Source of the DNA: Thioalkalivibrio sp.
GTDB taxonomy: Bacteria > Pseudomonadota > Gammaproteobacteria > Ectothiorhodospirales > Ectothiorhodospiraceae
Direction of reading: 5' to 3'
NCBI GenBank assembly: GCA_007120155.1
Contig: SKOF01000409.1
Coordinates: 1-10,655, forward strand
Length of the DNA: 10,655 bases
Both the position numbers and the translations under genes were made by a program. This document shows positions 1 to 5,969 of this stretch, piece after piece. Below the pieces are notes generated by a model. The model did no database searches. It was given only the letters and a program-made list of their open reading frames with translations, and was not told the DNA's origin. Positions within the stretch are counted from its first letter, which is position 1; each line of letters starts with the position of its first letter.

Positions 1-434
1 CGCCACTCTTCCGGCGTGGCTACACCAAAGAAGCGCAGACAGGCTTCCACAATGCCGGGTTTATTCCTGGCATCGATACGGCACTTTGGGATTGCCCCGG
101 CCGACATCATTTCCTTGACCGGCAACTCCTCCAGCCACTCGACCCAGCCGGCATGGGACTGTGCGGCCTCCAGGCGGGCGCAATGTTCCCGGTACTTGGC
201 CTCCCGGGCCAGCCAGAAGCCGGCGTTACCACCCAGCACCCGTTCCAGGCGCATGGCGGCATCCTCACTCAATGGGACCTTGCCCTTGATGAGCTGGTTG
301 ACGTGCTTTGGGCTGTAGCCCAGACGGGCGGACAGTTCGGATTGTGTCCAGCCCCGCTCATCCAGGAGGTCGACGATGGTCTCGCCAGGGGGGGAGACCC
401 AGTCTGGCGCAAAGGGAGCGCTTGTCTCAGTCAT
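1..434 (-). CDS. higA: HigA-type antitoxin, XRE family (partial, 3' end outside window)
   Basis: The 144 visible residues start at ATG 434 and are still open at base 1. The protein is the DNA-binding antitoxin of a HigBA-type toxin-antitoxin module, expected to neutralise the toxin encoded just upstream and to repress the operon. A helix-turn-helix of the XRE/HigA kind occupies about residues 18-70, including WTQSELSARLGYSPKHVNQL and then the family-typical GNAGFWLAREAKYRE. The start overlaps the toxin stop by 8 nt (ATGACTGA), typical of translational coupling. Residues 95-144 (GWVEWLEELPVKEMM to LRFFGV) extend past the HTH as in long HigA proteins that continue into an ImmA/IrrE-like peptidase domain; that domain, if present, lies outside the window. 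HigA-type identity is firm, and the long form is inferred. Confidence 0.88.
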   Translation of the reverse strand, partial: MTETSAPFAPDWVSPPGETIVDLLDERGWTQSELSARLGYSPKHVNQLIKGKVPLSEDAAMRLERVLGGNAGFWLAREAKYREHCARLEAAQSHAGWVEWLEELPVKEMMSAGAIPKCRIDARNKPGIVEACLRFFGVATPEEW

Positions 435-756
435 GATAGTCTCCGATGAATTCGATACAGATGATGGTGACCTGTGACCAGTCGATGCCACCGGCGATAT
501 CTCGTGGGCAAGGATCATGGGCCGGGCGAAACACCAACCGGCTTCCTCCGGCCAGATTCAGGGCGAACTGCCCTTTCCTGTCTCCCTTGAGCGGATGCGG
601 ATTGCCCGTAACCAGGCCCGTGACGGCGGCAGCGGCTTCGAGGTCAGAGAGCCTTGCCCGAAGCTTTTGCGCGCAGACCGACCCGAGCTTCTTCTCGGCG
701 ACGGCCCGCTTTTCACACAAGTCCCGAATCTTCTTGTCCCTGAAGAGGATCTCCAA
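427..756 (-). CDS. higB: HigB/RelE-type mRNA interferase toxin
   Basis: This 109-residue protein belongs to the RelE/ParE-fold plasmid-maintenance killer (HigB) family, whose members cleave mRNA at the ribosome until bound by the antitoxin. The characteristic core is present: KKLGSVCAQKLRARLSDLEA (residues 22-41), NPHPLKGDRKGQFALNLAGG (52-71), the LVFRP strand, and the C-terminal FIGDYHD. The start is TTG at 756, because no ATG or GTG lies suitably in frame and a GGAG Shine-Dalgarno sits 6 nt upstream (minus strand). The resulting N-terminus, MEILFRDKKIRDLC, and the length match the family. Toxin precedes antitoxin, the usual HigBA order. A palindromic operator and a good -10 box lie just upstream. 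The gene looks intact. Confidence 0.9.
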   Translation of the reverse strand: MEILFRDKKIRDLCEKRAVAEKKLGSVCAQKLRARLSDLEAAAAVTGLVTGNPHPLKGDRKGQFALNLAGGSRLVFRPAHDPCPRDIAGGIDWSQVTIICIEFIGDYHD

Positions 757-768
757 GCGAGTCTCCGA

Positions 769-797
769 ATTGTACTTATATTTACCTGATAGGTAAA
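769..797 (-). promoter_or_regulatory. Predicted sigma70 promoter of the minus-strand higBA pair
   Basis: Read on the minus strand, a -35-like TTTACC (797-792, 4/6 match) is followed after 17 bp by a -10 TACAAT (774-769, 5/6 match). Transcription would start about 7 nt later, just ahead of the GGAG ribosome site of the toxin gene. The -35 and spacer lie inside the 777-801 palindrome, so repressor binding there should block polymerase. Placement is by consensus matching only. Confidence 0.5.
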
Positions 798-801
798 TAT
801 A
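777..801. promoter_or_regulatory. Palindromic operator between higBA and the divergent small gene
   Basis: A perfect inverted repeat with 11-bp arms (TATATTTACCT, 777-787, and AGGTAAATATA, 791-801) flanks a 3-bp centre. It lies in the divergent intergenic region and covers the -35 and spacer of the higBA promoter. It also touches a perfect TATAAT (800-805) that could serve the plus-strand small gene. HigA-type antitoxins repress by binding such palindromes, so HigA is the likely ligand. The palindrome is seen directly; its use as an operator is inferred. Confidence 0.75.
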
Positions 802-823
802 TAATTGCCAGAGAAGTTACGCA

Positions 824-1012
824 ATGAGTTACACACAGCGCATGCAGGACCTGATCCACGCCTATGTCGACAAGTTCGGTGAAGGACCGCCGATCTGGCT
901 CGTGCCGGAAGACGAGGCCGTGCACCTGATAGAGGAGGCGCTGAAGAGCGGCGAAGAGATCCGCGACGAGGACGTGACTGACCCGGACCTACCGCCGGAT
1001 GCCCTGACATAG
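824..1012 (+). CDS. Small acidic hypothetical protein (62 aa)
   Basis: No family is recognised. The 62-residue protein is strongly acidic towards its end (EEALKSGEEIRDEDVTDPDL) and has no membrane segment or cysteine pair. Its N-terminal half looks helical and could be a protein-binding module. ATG 824 has a GAGAAG ribosome site 7 nt upstream (811-816). A perfect TATAAT at 800-805 lies close ahead, although no convincing -35 box is visible. It is divergent from higBA and shares the palindrome at 777-801, so it may be co-regulated by HigA. Codon use resembles that of the neighbours, and the regulatory context makes it a plausible real gene rather than a chance ORF. Function is unknown. Confidence 0.55.
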   Translation: MSYTQRMQDLIHAYVDKFGEGPPIWLVPEDEAVHLIEEALKSGEEIRDEDVTDPDLPPDALT

Positions 1013-1030
1013 AGGGATGGAGACATCTGG

Positions 1031-1047
1031 GCACCTCTATCAGGTGC
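1031..1047 (+). terminator. Hairpin after the 62-aa gene (weak terminator candidate)
   Basis: A perfect 6-bp stem (GCACCT 1031-1036, AGGTGC 1042-1047) with a 5-nt loop lies 19 nt after the stop codon. No run of T follows, so intrinsic termination is doubtful. It is the only terminator-like structure seen in this gap. Confidence 0.25.
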
Positions 1048-1087
1048 ACGGCTGAGGGCTCGATGAATCTTCGATGCGATGAACTCA

Positions 1088-1173
1088 TTGATGCCTGAAG
1101 GGTGTTGGGTGTCCCGGTGTTGTTGTTGGGTGTCCCGGTGTTGTTGTTGTGTTGATGCCTGAAGGGTGTTGGG
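1088..1173. repeat. Nested short direct repeats in the gap before hipBA
   Basis: Two exact 22-bp copies (1088-1109 and 1152-1173) bracket two tandem 21-bp units (1104-1124 and 1125-1145) built on GGTGTCCCGGTGTTGTT, followed by a GTT-rich tail. The pattern suggests replication slippage or unequal recombination. The gap of 1013-1269 otherwise holds no recognised gene. A short open stretch at 1172-1273, in frame with TAC 1175 and ending in TGA, reads RYVMGQVRQAFEKQMG and might be the tail of a lost gene, but I cannot identify it. Confidence 0.8.
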
Positions 1174-1269
1174 GTACCGGAAAACGCGCTATGTCATGGG
1201 TCAGGTGCGCCAGGCGTTCGAGAAGCAGATGGGGGATGGGGGCGGGGGTTCGACTGGAGTACCACCCAC

Positions 1270-1298
1270 TTGACCTGGGCCGGGCGATTCACTATGAT
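1270..1298 (+). promoter_or_regulatory. Strong predicted sigma70 promoter of hipBA
   Basis: TTGACC (1270-1275, 5/6) and TATGAT (1293-1298, 5/6) are separated by exactly 17 bp, close to the ideal sigma70 promoter. The first hipBA operator begins at the very next base, so it covers the expected transcription start near 1305. A repressor bound there would block initiation, the usual autorepression arrangement for hipBA. Confidence 0.78.
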
Positions 1299-1320
1299 TT
1301 TGTCTTACAAGTAAGACAAA
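1299..1320. promoter_or_regulatory. hipBA operator O1
   Basis: An inverted repeat with 10-bp arms (TTTGTCTTAC and GTAAGACAAA) surrounds an AA centre, directly downstream of the -10 box. It shares the core TGTCTTAC-NN-GTAAGACA with O2. Its centre is 31 bp from that of O2, about three helical turns, placing both sites on the same face of the DNA. Binding by the HipB-like protein encoded downstream is inferred from position and pairing. Confidence 0.8.
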
Positions 1321-1330
1321 TTAGTATCAG

Positions 1331-1350
1331 ATGTCTTACTTGTAAGACAT
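1331..1350. promoter_or_regulatory. hipBA operator O2
   Basis: The second copy of the TGTCTTAC-NN-GTAAGACA palindrome has 9-bp arms (ATGTCTTAC and GTAAGACAT) around a TT centre. It ends 13 nt before the HipB start codon and 4 nt before the GAGAAG ribosome site. Together with O1 it could hold two HipB dimers cooperatively or bridge with HipA, as known for hipBA autoregulation. The motif differs from the classical E. coli hip operator. Confidence 0.8.
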
Positions 1351-1363
1351 TTTTGAGAAGACC

Positions 1364-1702
1364 ATGGCCAAGAAAAGCACGCGCAGCTATTCCCGCTATA
1401 CCCGGCAGGCCCTGAGCCTGCTGGGCATGCTGGTGCGCGCCGGACGCACCGAGCGGAAGATGACCGCCCAGGAGTTGGCGGATCGGGCCGGGATTTCCCG
1501 CGACATGCTGTATCGCATCGAGAAGGGTGACCCGCGCTGCGAGCTCGGGGCGGCCCTCGAGGTGGCCGTGATTGTCGGGGTGACCCTGTTCGAGCCCGAA
1601 CTGGCCGGCCTGCAGGCGCGCAGCCGGGAAATAGCGGACAGGCTCGCCCTGCTGCCCAAGGCCGTGCACAAGCGGGTCGGCGAGGTGAAGGATGACTTCT
1701 AG
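1364..1702 (+). CDS. hipB: HipB-like XRE antitoxin
   Basis: This 112-residue protein is a DNA-binding antitoxin/repressor. A helix-turn-helix spans about residues 19-75; recognisable parts are TAQELADRAGISRDMLYRIE (34-53) and the following KGDPRCELGAALEVAVIVGV. The C-terminal segment (RSREIADRLALLPKAVHKRV) is helical and probably contacts the kinase partner. The start ATG 1364 has GAGAAG just upstream. The 3' end overlaps the HipA-like gene by 11 nt, implying coupled translation. The pair of palindromes at 1299-1350 in front of it is the expected binding target. Family placement as a HipB-type XRE protein rests on the HTH plus the adjacent hipA; the gene appears intact. Confidence 0.9.
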   Translation: MAKKSTRSYSRYTRQALSLLGMLVRAGRTERKMTAQELADRAGISRDMLYRIEKGDPRCELGAALEVAVIVGVTLFEPELAGLQARSREIADRLALLPKAVHKRVGEVKDDF

Positions 1703-2984
1703 CCCCGTCGGCTCCAAACCCCAAGCGCCCGGCGAGGCCTATGTCTGGGTCTGGCTGCCGGGGCAGGTGGAGCCGGTGGTGGCCGGGCGTCTTGCGCCGA
1801 CGGCGCAGGGGCTGCAATTCAATTACGGCCAGAGTTACCTGGCGCGGGACGATGCGATTTCCCTGTATAGCCCGGAGCTGCCCCTGCAGCGCGGCAGCCT
1901 GCCGCTGTTGCCGGGTCTGAGCATGCCCGGCTGTTTGCGCGATGCCTCGCCCGATGCCTGGGGGCGGCGCGTGATCATCAATCGTCTGCTGGGGGTGAAG
2001 GGCCGGGATGCGGACACCGCCGCGCTGGATGAACTGAGCTATCTGCTGGAATCGGGTTCCGACCGTATCGGCGCCCTGGATTTTCAGCGTTCGGCCACCG
2101 AGTATGTGCCGCGGCAGGCGGCGCGGGCGACGCTGGAGGAACTGCTGGAATCCGCCGAGCGGGTGGAAAAGGGGCTGCCGCTGTCGCCGGAGCTGGCGCA
2201 GGCTTTACAGCATGGCACCTCCATCGGCGGCGCGCGGCCCAAGGCGCTGATCACAGATGGCGAACGCAAATACATCGCCAAGTTTTCCAGCACCACCGAT
2301 CTGTACAGTGTGGTCAAGACCGAGTTCATTGCCATGCGCCTGGCGGCGTTGGCGGATATCGATACCGCCCCGGTCAGGCTGGCGCAAGCCTCGGGCAAGG
2401 ACGTGTTGCTGGTGGAGCGCTTTGATCGGATGTCCACGCCGGCGGGCTGGCAGCGCAAGGCCATGGTGTCGTCACTGACCCTGCTGGGTCTGGACGAGAT
2501 GATGGCCCGTTACGCCAGCTATGAACAGTTGGCGGAGATCATTCGTCACCGCTTTGCGCAACCGAAGGCGACGTTGCGCGAGCTGTTTGCGCGGCTTGTG
2601 TTCAATATCCTCTGCGGCAATACCGATGACCATGCCCGAAATCACGCCGCCTTCTGGGACGGACAGCACTTACGCCTTACCCCGGCGTATGACATTTGCC
2701 CGCAGCACCGCGCCGGAAACGAGGCCACCCAGGCCATGTTGATACGGGGCGATAATCGCTTCAGCCGGCTGGACGTGTGTCTGGCCGCGGCAGACCAGTT
2801 TCTTTTGTCGGATGCAGACGCACGCACCATCATCGACGGCCAGATCGAGAGCCTTCATCGGCATTGGGACGGGGTATGCGAGGAAGCGGGCCTCTCTGAA
2901 GTGGATAAGGCCCTGCTGTGGAAGCGGCAGTTCCTGAATCCGTTTGCGCTGGAAGCGTCAGATCCCGTTGTCCACGGAATGTGA
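1692..2984 (+). CDS. hipA: HipA-like serine/threonine kinase toxin
   Basis: The 430-residue protein has the normal length for HipA, a kinase toxin that in E. coli phosphorylates glutamyl-tRNA synthetase and promotes persistence. The N-terminal HipA subdomain covers about residues 15-130, with the family motif CLRDASPDAWGRRVI (81-95). The kinase core follows: SIGGARPKALI (177-187), where Ser177 aligns with the autophosphorylated Ser150 of E. coli HipA; the ATP-binding lysine region KYIAKF (193-198, Lys197); ELFARLVFNILCGNTDDHARN (297-317) with likely catalytic Asp312 and Asn317; and AYDI with metal-binding Asp334. All key residues are present, so the enzyme should be active. It overlaps hipB by 11 nt. 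The downstream remnant can start at a GTG overlapping this stop. The actual substrate is unknown. Confidence 0.95.
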   Translation: MTSSPVGSKPQAPGEAYVWVWLPGQVEPVVAGRLAPTAQGLQFNYGQSYLARDDAISLYSPELPLQRGSLPLLPGLSMPGCLRDASPDAWGRRVIINRLLGVKGRDADTAALDELSYLLESGSDRIGALDFQRSATEYVPRQAARATLEELLESAERVEKGLPLSPELAQALQHGTSIGGARPKALITDGERKYIAKFSSTTDLYSVVKTEFIAMRLAALADIDTAPVRLAQASGKDVLLVERFDRMSTPAGWQRKAMVSSLTLLGLDEMMARYASYEQLAEIIRHRFAQPKATLRELFARLVFNILCGNTDDHARNHAAFWDGQHLRLTPAYDICPQHRAGNEATQAMLIRGDNRFSRLDVCLAAADQFLLSDADARTIIDGQIESLHRHWDGVCEEAGLSEVDKALLWKRQFLNPFALEASDPVVHGM

Positions 2985-3451
2985 ACAACAGTCCATTTTG
3001 TACACTCGGTTTCCGCGAGGCACTTGACGCCACGATGCGTGTTGGATTGCCCGGTGGGCGGGAGATCCGTATCGTGTCCCTGCCTGCGCTGACGATACTC
3101 AAACTCATGGCCTGGACCGACAGAAGACTGAGCCAACCGGGAAAGGACGCCTACGATTTGGCAGGCATACTGAGAAACTACCTGGATGCCGGTAACAAGG
3201 GCCGGCTTTACGCAGAGGCGGCGCACCTGCTGGATACGCCTGACTTCGACTACGAACTGGCCGGCGCCTGGCTGCTCGGATATGACATGGCGCAGTTGCT
3301 TCCAGCGACCGCCCGGGCGCCGGTTGCCGAGATCCTGGCCAGGGAGAGCCATTCGAGCGGCCCCGTCGAACTTGTCGGTGACATGCCCATTGAGGCTCCT
3401 CGCGCGCTTGCGCTGCTGCAGAATCTGAAGAAGGAAGTTCGACACACATGA
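2981..3451 (+). pseudogene. N-terminally truncated AbiEii/AbiGii-type nucleotidyltransferase
   Basis: The open frame matches only the C-terminal half of the AbiEii/AbiGii nucleotidyltransferase toxin family. Recognisable pieces are LGFREALDATMRVGLPGG, EIRIVSLPALTILKLMAWTD, KDAYDLAGILRNYLDAGN, and FDYELAGAWLLGYDMAQLL. Full-length relatives have about 250-290 residues; here at most 156 could be made from GTG 2981, and the N-terminal catalytic part with its GS and DxD motifs is missing. Homology begins around 3015, only tens of bases past the hipA stop, so the 5' half was probably lost by deletion. The GTG overlaps the hipA stop (GTGA) and the stop overlaps the hsdM start (ATGA), so a C-terminal fragment could still be translated by coupling. 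Without the catalytic domain it cannot act as the usual toxin. Confidence 0.8.
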
Positions 3452-4979
3452 CCCCCGCCAACATCGTCCAGAAGCTCTGGAACTACTGCAACGTCCTGCG
3501 CGACGACGGCATGTCCTACGGGGACTACGTGGAGCAGCTCACCTACCTGCTGTTTCTCAAGATGGCCGACGAGCGCACCCAGGCGCCGTACAACCAGCCC
3601 AGCATCGTGCCGCAGGCGTATGGCTGGCCCGGCCTGATCAAGAAGGACGGGGACGAACTGTTCGATCACTACCGCCATGCCCTGGATGCGCTGGGCAAGG
3701 AGAAGGGGCTGCTCGGGCTGATCTTCAACAAGGCCCAGAACAAATTCCAGGACCCGGCCAAGCTGCGCCGCCTGCTGGTGGACCTGATCGACAAGGAAAA
3801 CTGGTCGGTGATGAGCGCCGACGTGAAGGGCGATGCCTATGAAGGCCTGCTGGAGAAGAACGCCCAGGACACCAAGTCGGGCGCCGGCCAGTACTTCACC
3901 CCGCGCGCGCTGATCAAGGCCATGGTCGATGTCATGGCCCCGGAACCCGGCGAGACCGTCGCCGACCCGGCCTGCGGAACCGGCGGATTCCTGCTCGCCG
4001 CGCATCAGTACCTGGTGGATCACTACCCCAACATGACCAAGCCGCAGAAGAAGGCGCTCAAGAACGAGACCTTCAAGGGCTGGGAGCTGGTGCAGAGCAC
4101 TGCGCGGCTGTGCGCCATGAACCTGCTGCTGCACGGCATCGGCGACCAGGAGTACGAGCCCGTCGTGGTGGCCGACGCACTTGCCGCGGACCCGGTCGAG
4201 CGCTTCGATGTGGTCCTGGCCAATCCGCCCTTCGGAAAGAAAACAGCACCACCATCGTGGGAGAGGAAGGCAAGGTCAGCAAGGAGCGCGACATCGTCGA
4301 GCGTGACGACTTCTGGGCGACCACCTCCAACAAGCAGCTCAACTTCGTCCAGCACATCAAGACCCTGCTCAAGGTCAACGGCCGCGCCGCCGTGGTGGTG
4401 CCCGACAACGTGCTGTTCGAGGGCGGCGCCGGCGAGACCATCCGCCGCAAGCTCCTGCACGAATGCGACGTCCACACCCTGCTCCGCCTGCCCACCGGCC
4501 TGTTCTACGCCCAGGGCGTGAAGGCCAACGTGCTGTTCTTCGACAAGAAGCCGGCCTCCGAAACGCCATGGACGAAGAAGCTCTGGATCTACGACCTGCG
4601 CACCAACATGCACTTCACGCTCAAGACGAATCCGATGAAGCGGGAGGATCTGGATGAGTTTGTGGCGTGCTATGCAGGGGCTGTTCGCGGCGGGGTCGCC
4701 GCTCCTACGGTCGGCAGCCGACATCACCGTACGCCGACCTGGACGGAGGACAACCCTGACGGACGCTGGCGGGCGTATGACTACGACGAGCTGATCAAGC
4801 GCGACAAGGCGAGCCTGGACATCTTCTGGCTCAAGGACGAATCCCTTTCTGACTCCGACAACCTTCCCCCGCCCGAGGTCATCGCCCGGGAGATCGTGGA
4901 GGACCTGGAGGCAGCGCTGGAGCAGTTTCGGGAGATTGAGGCGGATCTGGGAGTGGAAAACGAATCAACCGGTGTGTAG
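3448..4979 (+). pseudogene. hsdM: Type I restriction-modification methylase HsdM, frameshifted
   Basis: HsdM is the adenine-N6 methylating subunit of type I R-M complexes. The first part (3448-4242, 265 residues in frame) holds the N-terminal helical domain (about 5-120), GAGQYFTPRALIKAMVDVM (145-163), AdoMet motif I DPACGTGGF (173-181) and catalytic NPPF (259-262). Right after FGKK the frame breaks. The next conserved stretch (STTIVGEEGKVSKERDIVER, then NKQLNFVQHI and VVVPDNVLFEGG) is read in the -1 frame from about 4245 to TAG 4977-4979. Inserting one base after the A run at 4240-4243 restores an expected FGKKSSTTIVGEE, so a single deletion explains it. Joined length would be about 510 residues, normal for the family. 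An extra 11-13 residues near 4677-4715 come from a REP-like insertion. No hsdS or hsdR follows in the window. A sequencing error at the A run is possible; otherwise this is a recent pseudogene. Confidence 0.9.
4683..4722. repeat. REP-like palindromes inserted within hsdM
   Basis: Two adjacent hairpins lie inside the hsdM coding region: GCGGCG-GGGT-CGCCGC (4687-4702) followed by CTCCTAC, and GTCGGC-A-GCCGAC (4710-4722). On the minus strand the first reads GTAGGAGCGGCGACCCCGCC, a sequence type well known among REP elements of pseudomonads and xanthomonads. In typical HsdM proteins about six residues lie between the FVACY and PTW motifs; here many more do, and they are encoded by this element. 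The reading frame is kept. Confidence 0.7.
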
Positions 4980-5044
4980 GTCGGGCTGAAGCCCGACGGC
5001 GGTGCTTGCACCAACCACCGGTGTTGGCCTGAAGGCCGACCTAC
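4976..5044. repeat. Double REP element (BIME-like) at the hsdM stop
   Basis: Perfect 9-bp ends GTAGGTCGG (4976-4984) and CCGACCTAC (5036-5044) face each other. Inside are hairpin GTCGGGC-TGAA-GCCCGAC (4980-4997), hairpin GGTGC-TT-GCACC (5001-5012) and a matching second REP, GGCC-TGAA-GGCC (5026-5037), in inverse orientation. Both outer hairpins share the TGAA loop. The TAG stop codon of hsdM is part of the left end. The structure could stabilise or terminate the hsdM transcript. It closely resembles REP pairs common in gammaproteobacteria; no transposase (RAYT) gene is in the window. Confidence 0.85.
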
Positions 5045-5087
5045 GAGACCGGCGACTTTGAAGGAACGAGATCACAAGGACAGCACC

Positions 5088-5876
5088 ATGAACGCACCCG
5101 TCAAATCCCCTATCAAAGGCAAACCACTGCGCCTGCCTGGACAGTCGCTTGAAGAAGAGCGACGAAAGCTTCTCGAGGACAAGCTTGAGACCCCCGTTTT
5201 CCTTGCCGCGTTCACCCTGGCATGGGTCGCCATGGAGTGGATGCGGTATTACATGGATTCTCCGCCAAGGCCCGGCATTTTCACGATGATCGCCGTGCCA
5301 GTAATTGGGTTTGCGGGATGGCGTGATCTCAGGGTACTCCCGAAGGCACGCGCGCTCAGGCAGGGCATTGAAGGCGAGAAGGCTGTTGGCCAGTTCCTGG
5401 AGCGACTGCGTGAGAAGGGCTACCACGTCTTTCATGACCTGCTTGGCACCGGCTTCAATGTGGACCATGTGCTCATCGGGCCCGGCGGAGTTTACACAAT
5501 TGAAACGAAGACCTGGAGTAAACCGCTTCGCGGTGAGCCCCGCATCAAGTTCGATGGGGAAACCCTGACTGCAGCGGGTCGAGAACCGGAACGGGACCCC
5601 GTCGTTCAGGCTCGGGCGCAGGCCACCTGGCTCAAGAGTCTGTTGACCGAAAGCACGGGGCGAACAATGGATGTTTTTCCGGTGGTCGTCTTTCCGGGAT
5701 GGTATATCGAGCAGAGCGAGGAAACGCTGCGCAGCATCTGGATCCTTGAGCCAAAGGCGCTCCCCAAGTTTCTGGACAAGGAGCCCCAGCGGCTTGACCC
5801 GGAAGACGTGACGCTCGCCAGCTATCATCTATCACGCTTTATCCGGGCGAATGAACGCGATCGCAGCGCACGATGA
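5088..5876 (+). CDS. Membrane-anchored NERD-domain (nuclease-related) protein
   Basis: The 262-residue protein starts at ATG 5088 with AAGGA 7 nt upstream; an in-frame TTG at 5058 is less likely. After a charged N-terminus (LEEERRKLLEDKLE) come two hydrophobic segments, about residues 36-56 and 64-78, placing it in the inner membrane with the rest probably in the cytoplasm. A NERD domain follows (about 91-205): GIEGEKAVGQFLERL, then NVDHVLIGPGGVYTIETKTW. Asp126, Glu139 and Lys141 form the D...ExK pattern of the restriction-endonuclease fold, so nuclease activity is plausible though not shown for most NERD proteins. It lies downstream of hsdM, separated by the REP pair, and may be a defence gene or a stand-alone accessory gene. 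Substrate is unknown. Confidence 0.85.
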   Translation: MNAPVKSPIKGKPLRLPGQSLEEERRKLLEDKLETPVFLAAFTLAWVAMEWMRYYMDSPPRPGIFTMIAVPVIGFAGWRDLRVLPKARALRQGIEGEKAVGQFLERLREKGYHVFHDLLGTGFNVDHVLIGPGGVYTIETKTWSKPLRGEPRIKFDGETLTAAGREPERDPVVQARAQATWLKSLLTESTGRTMDVFPVVVFPGWYIEQSEETLRSIWILEPKALPKFLDKEPQRLDPEDVTLASYHLSRFIRANERDRSAR

Positions 5877-5969
5877 CAGGATGCCATAGATGACCTTCGT
5901 CCACTTCCCTTGACGGCGCTGGCCTCCCCATTCTTAGTGAAACGATCATGCAGAGGGCGGGAACAATCG

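Noticed and set aside
558..1088. 176-codon minus-strand open frame
   Set aside because: It overlaps the HigB toxin in another frame and the divergent small gene, crosses the operator palindrome, and has an arginine/serine-rich composition typical of a shadow.
1088..1173. CRISPR-like array
   Set aside because: Repeats are tandem or nested with no regular spacers, and no cas genes are present.
3250..4134. 294-codon minus-strand open frame
   Set aside because: Antisense to hsdM and the AbiEii remnant, both of which have recognisable protein motifs; the translated product is a low-information shadow.
4236..4245. Programmed -1 frameshift in hsdM
   Set aside because: The bases GGAAAGAAAACA do not form a canonical X XXY YYZ slippery heptamer in the frame used, and HsdM proteins are not known to need frameshifting. 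A simple deletion is more likely.
4965..5828. 287-codon minus-strand open frame
   Set aside because: Antisense to the NERD gene and begins inside its coding region; no family features.
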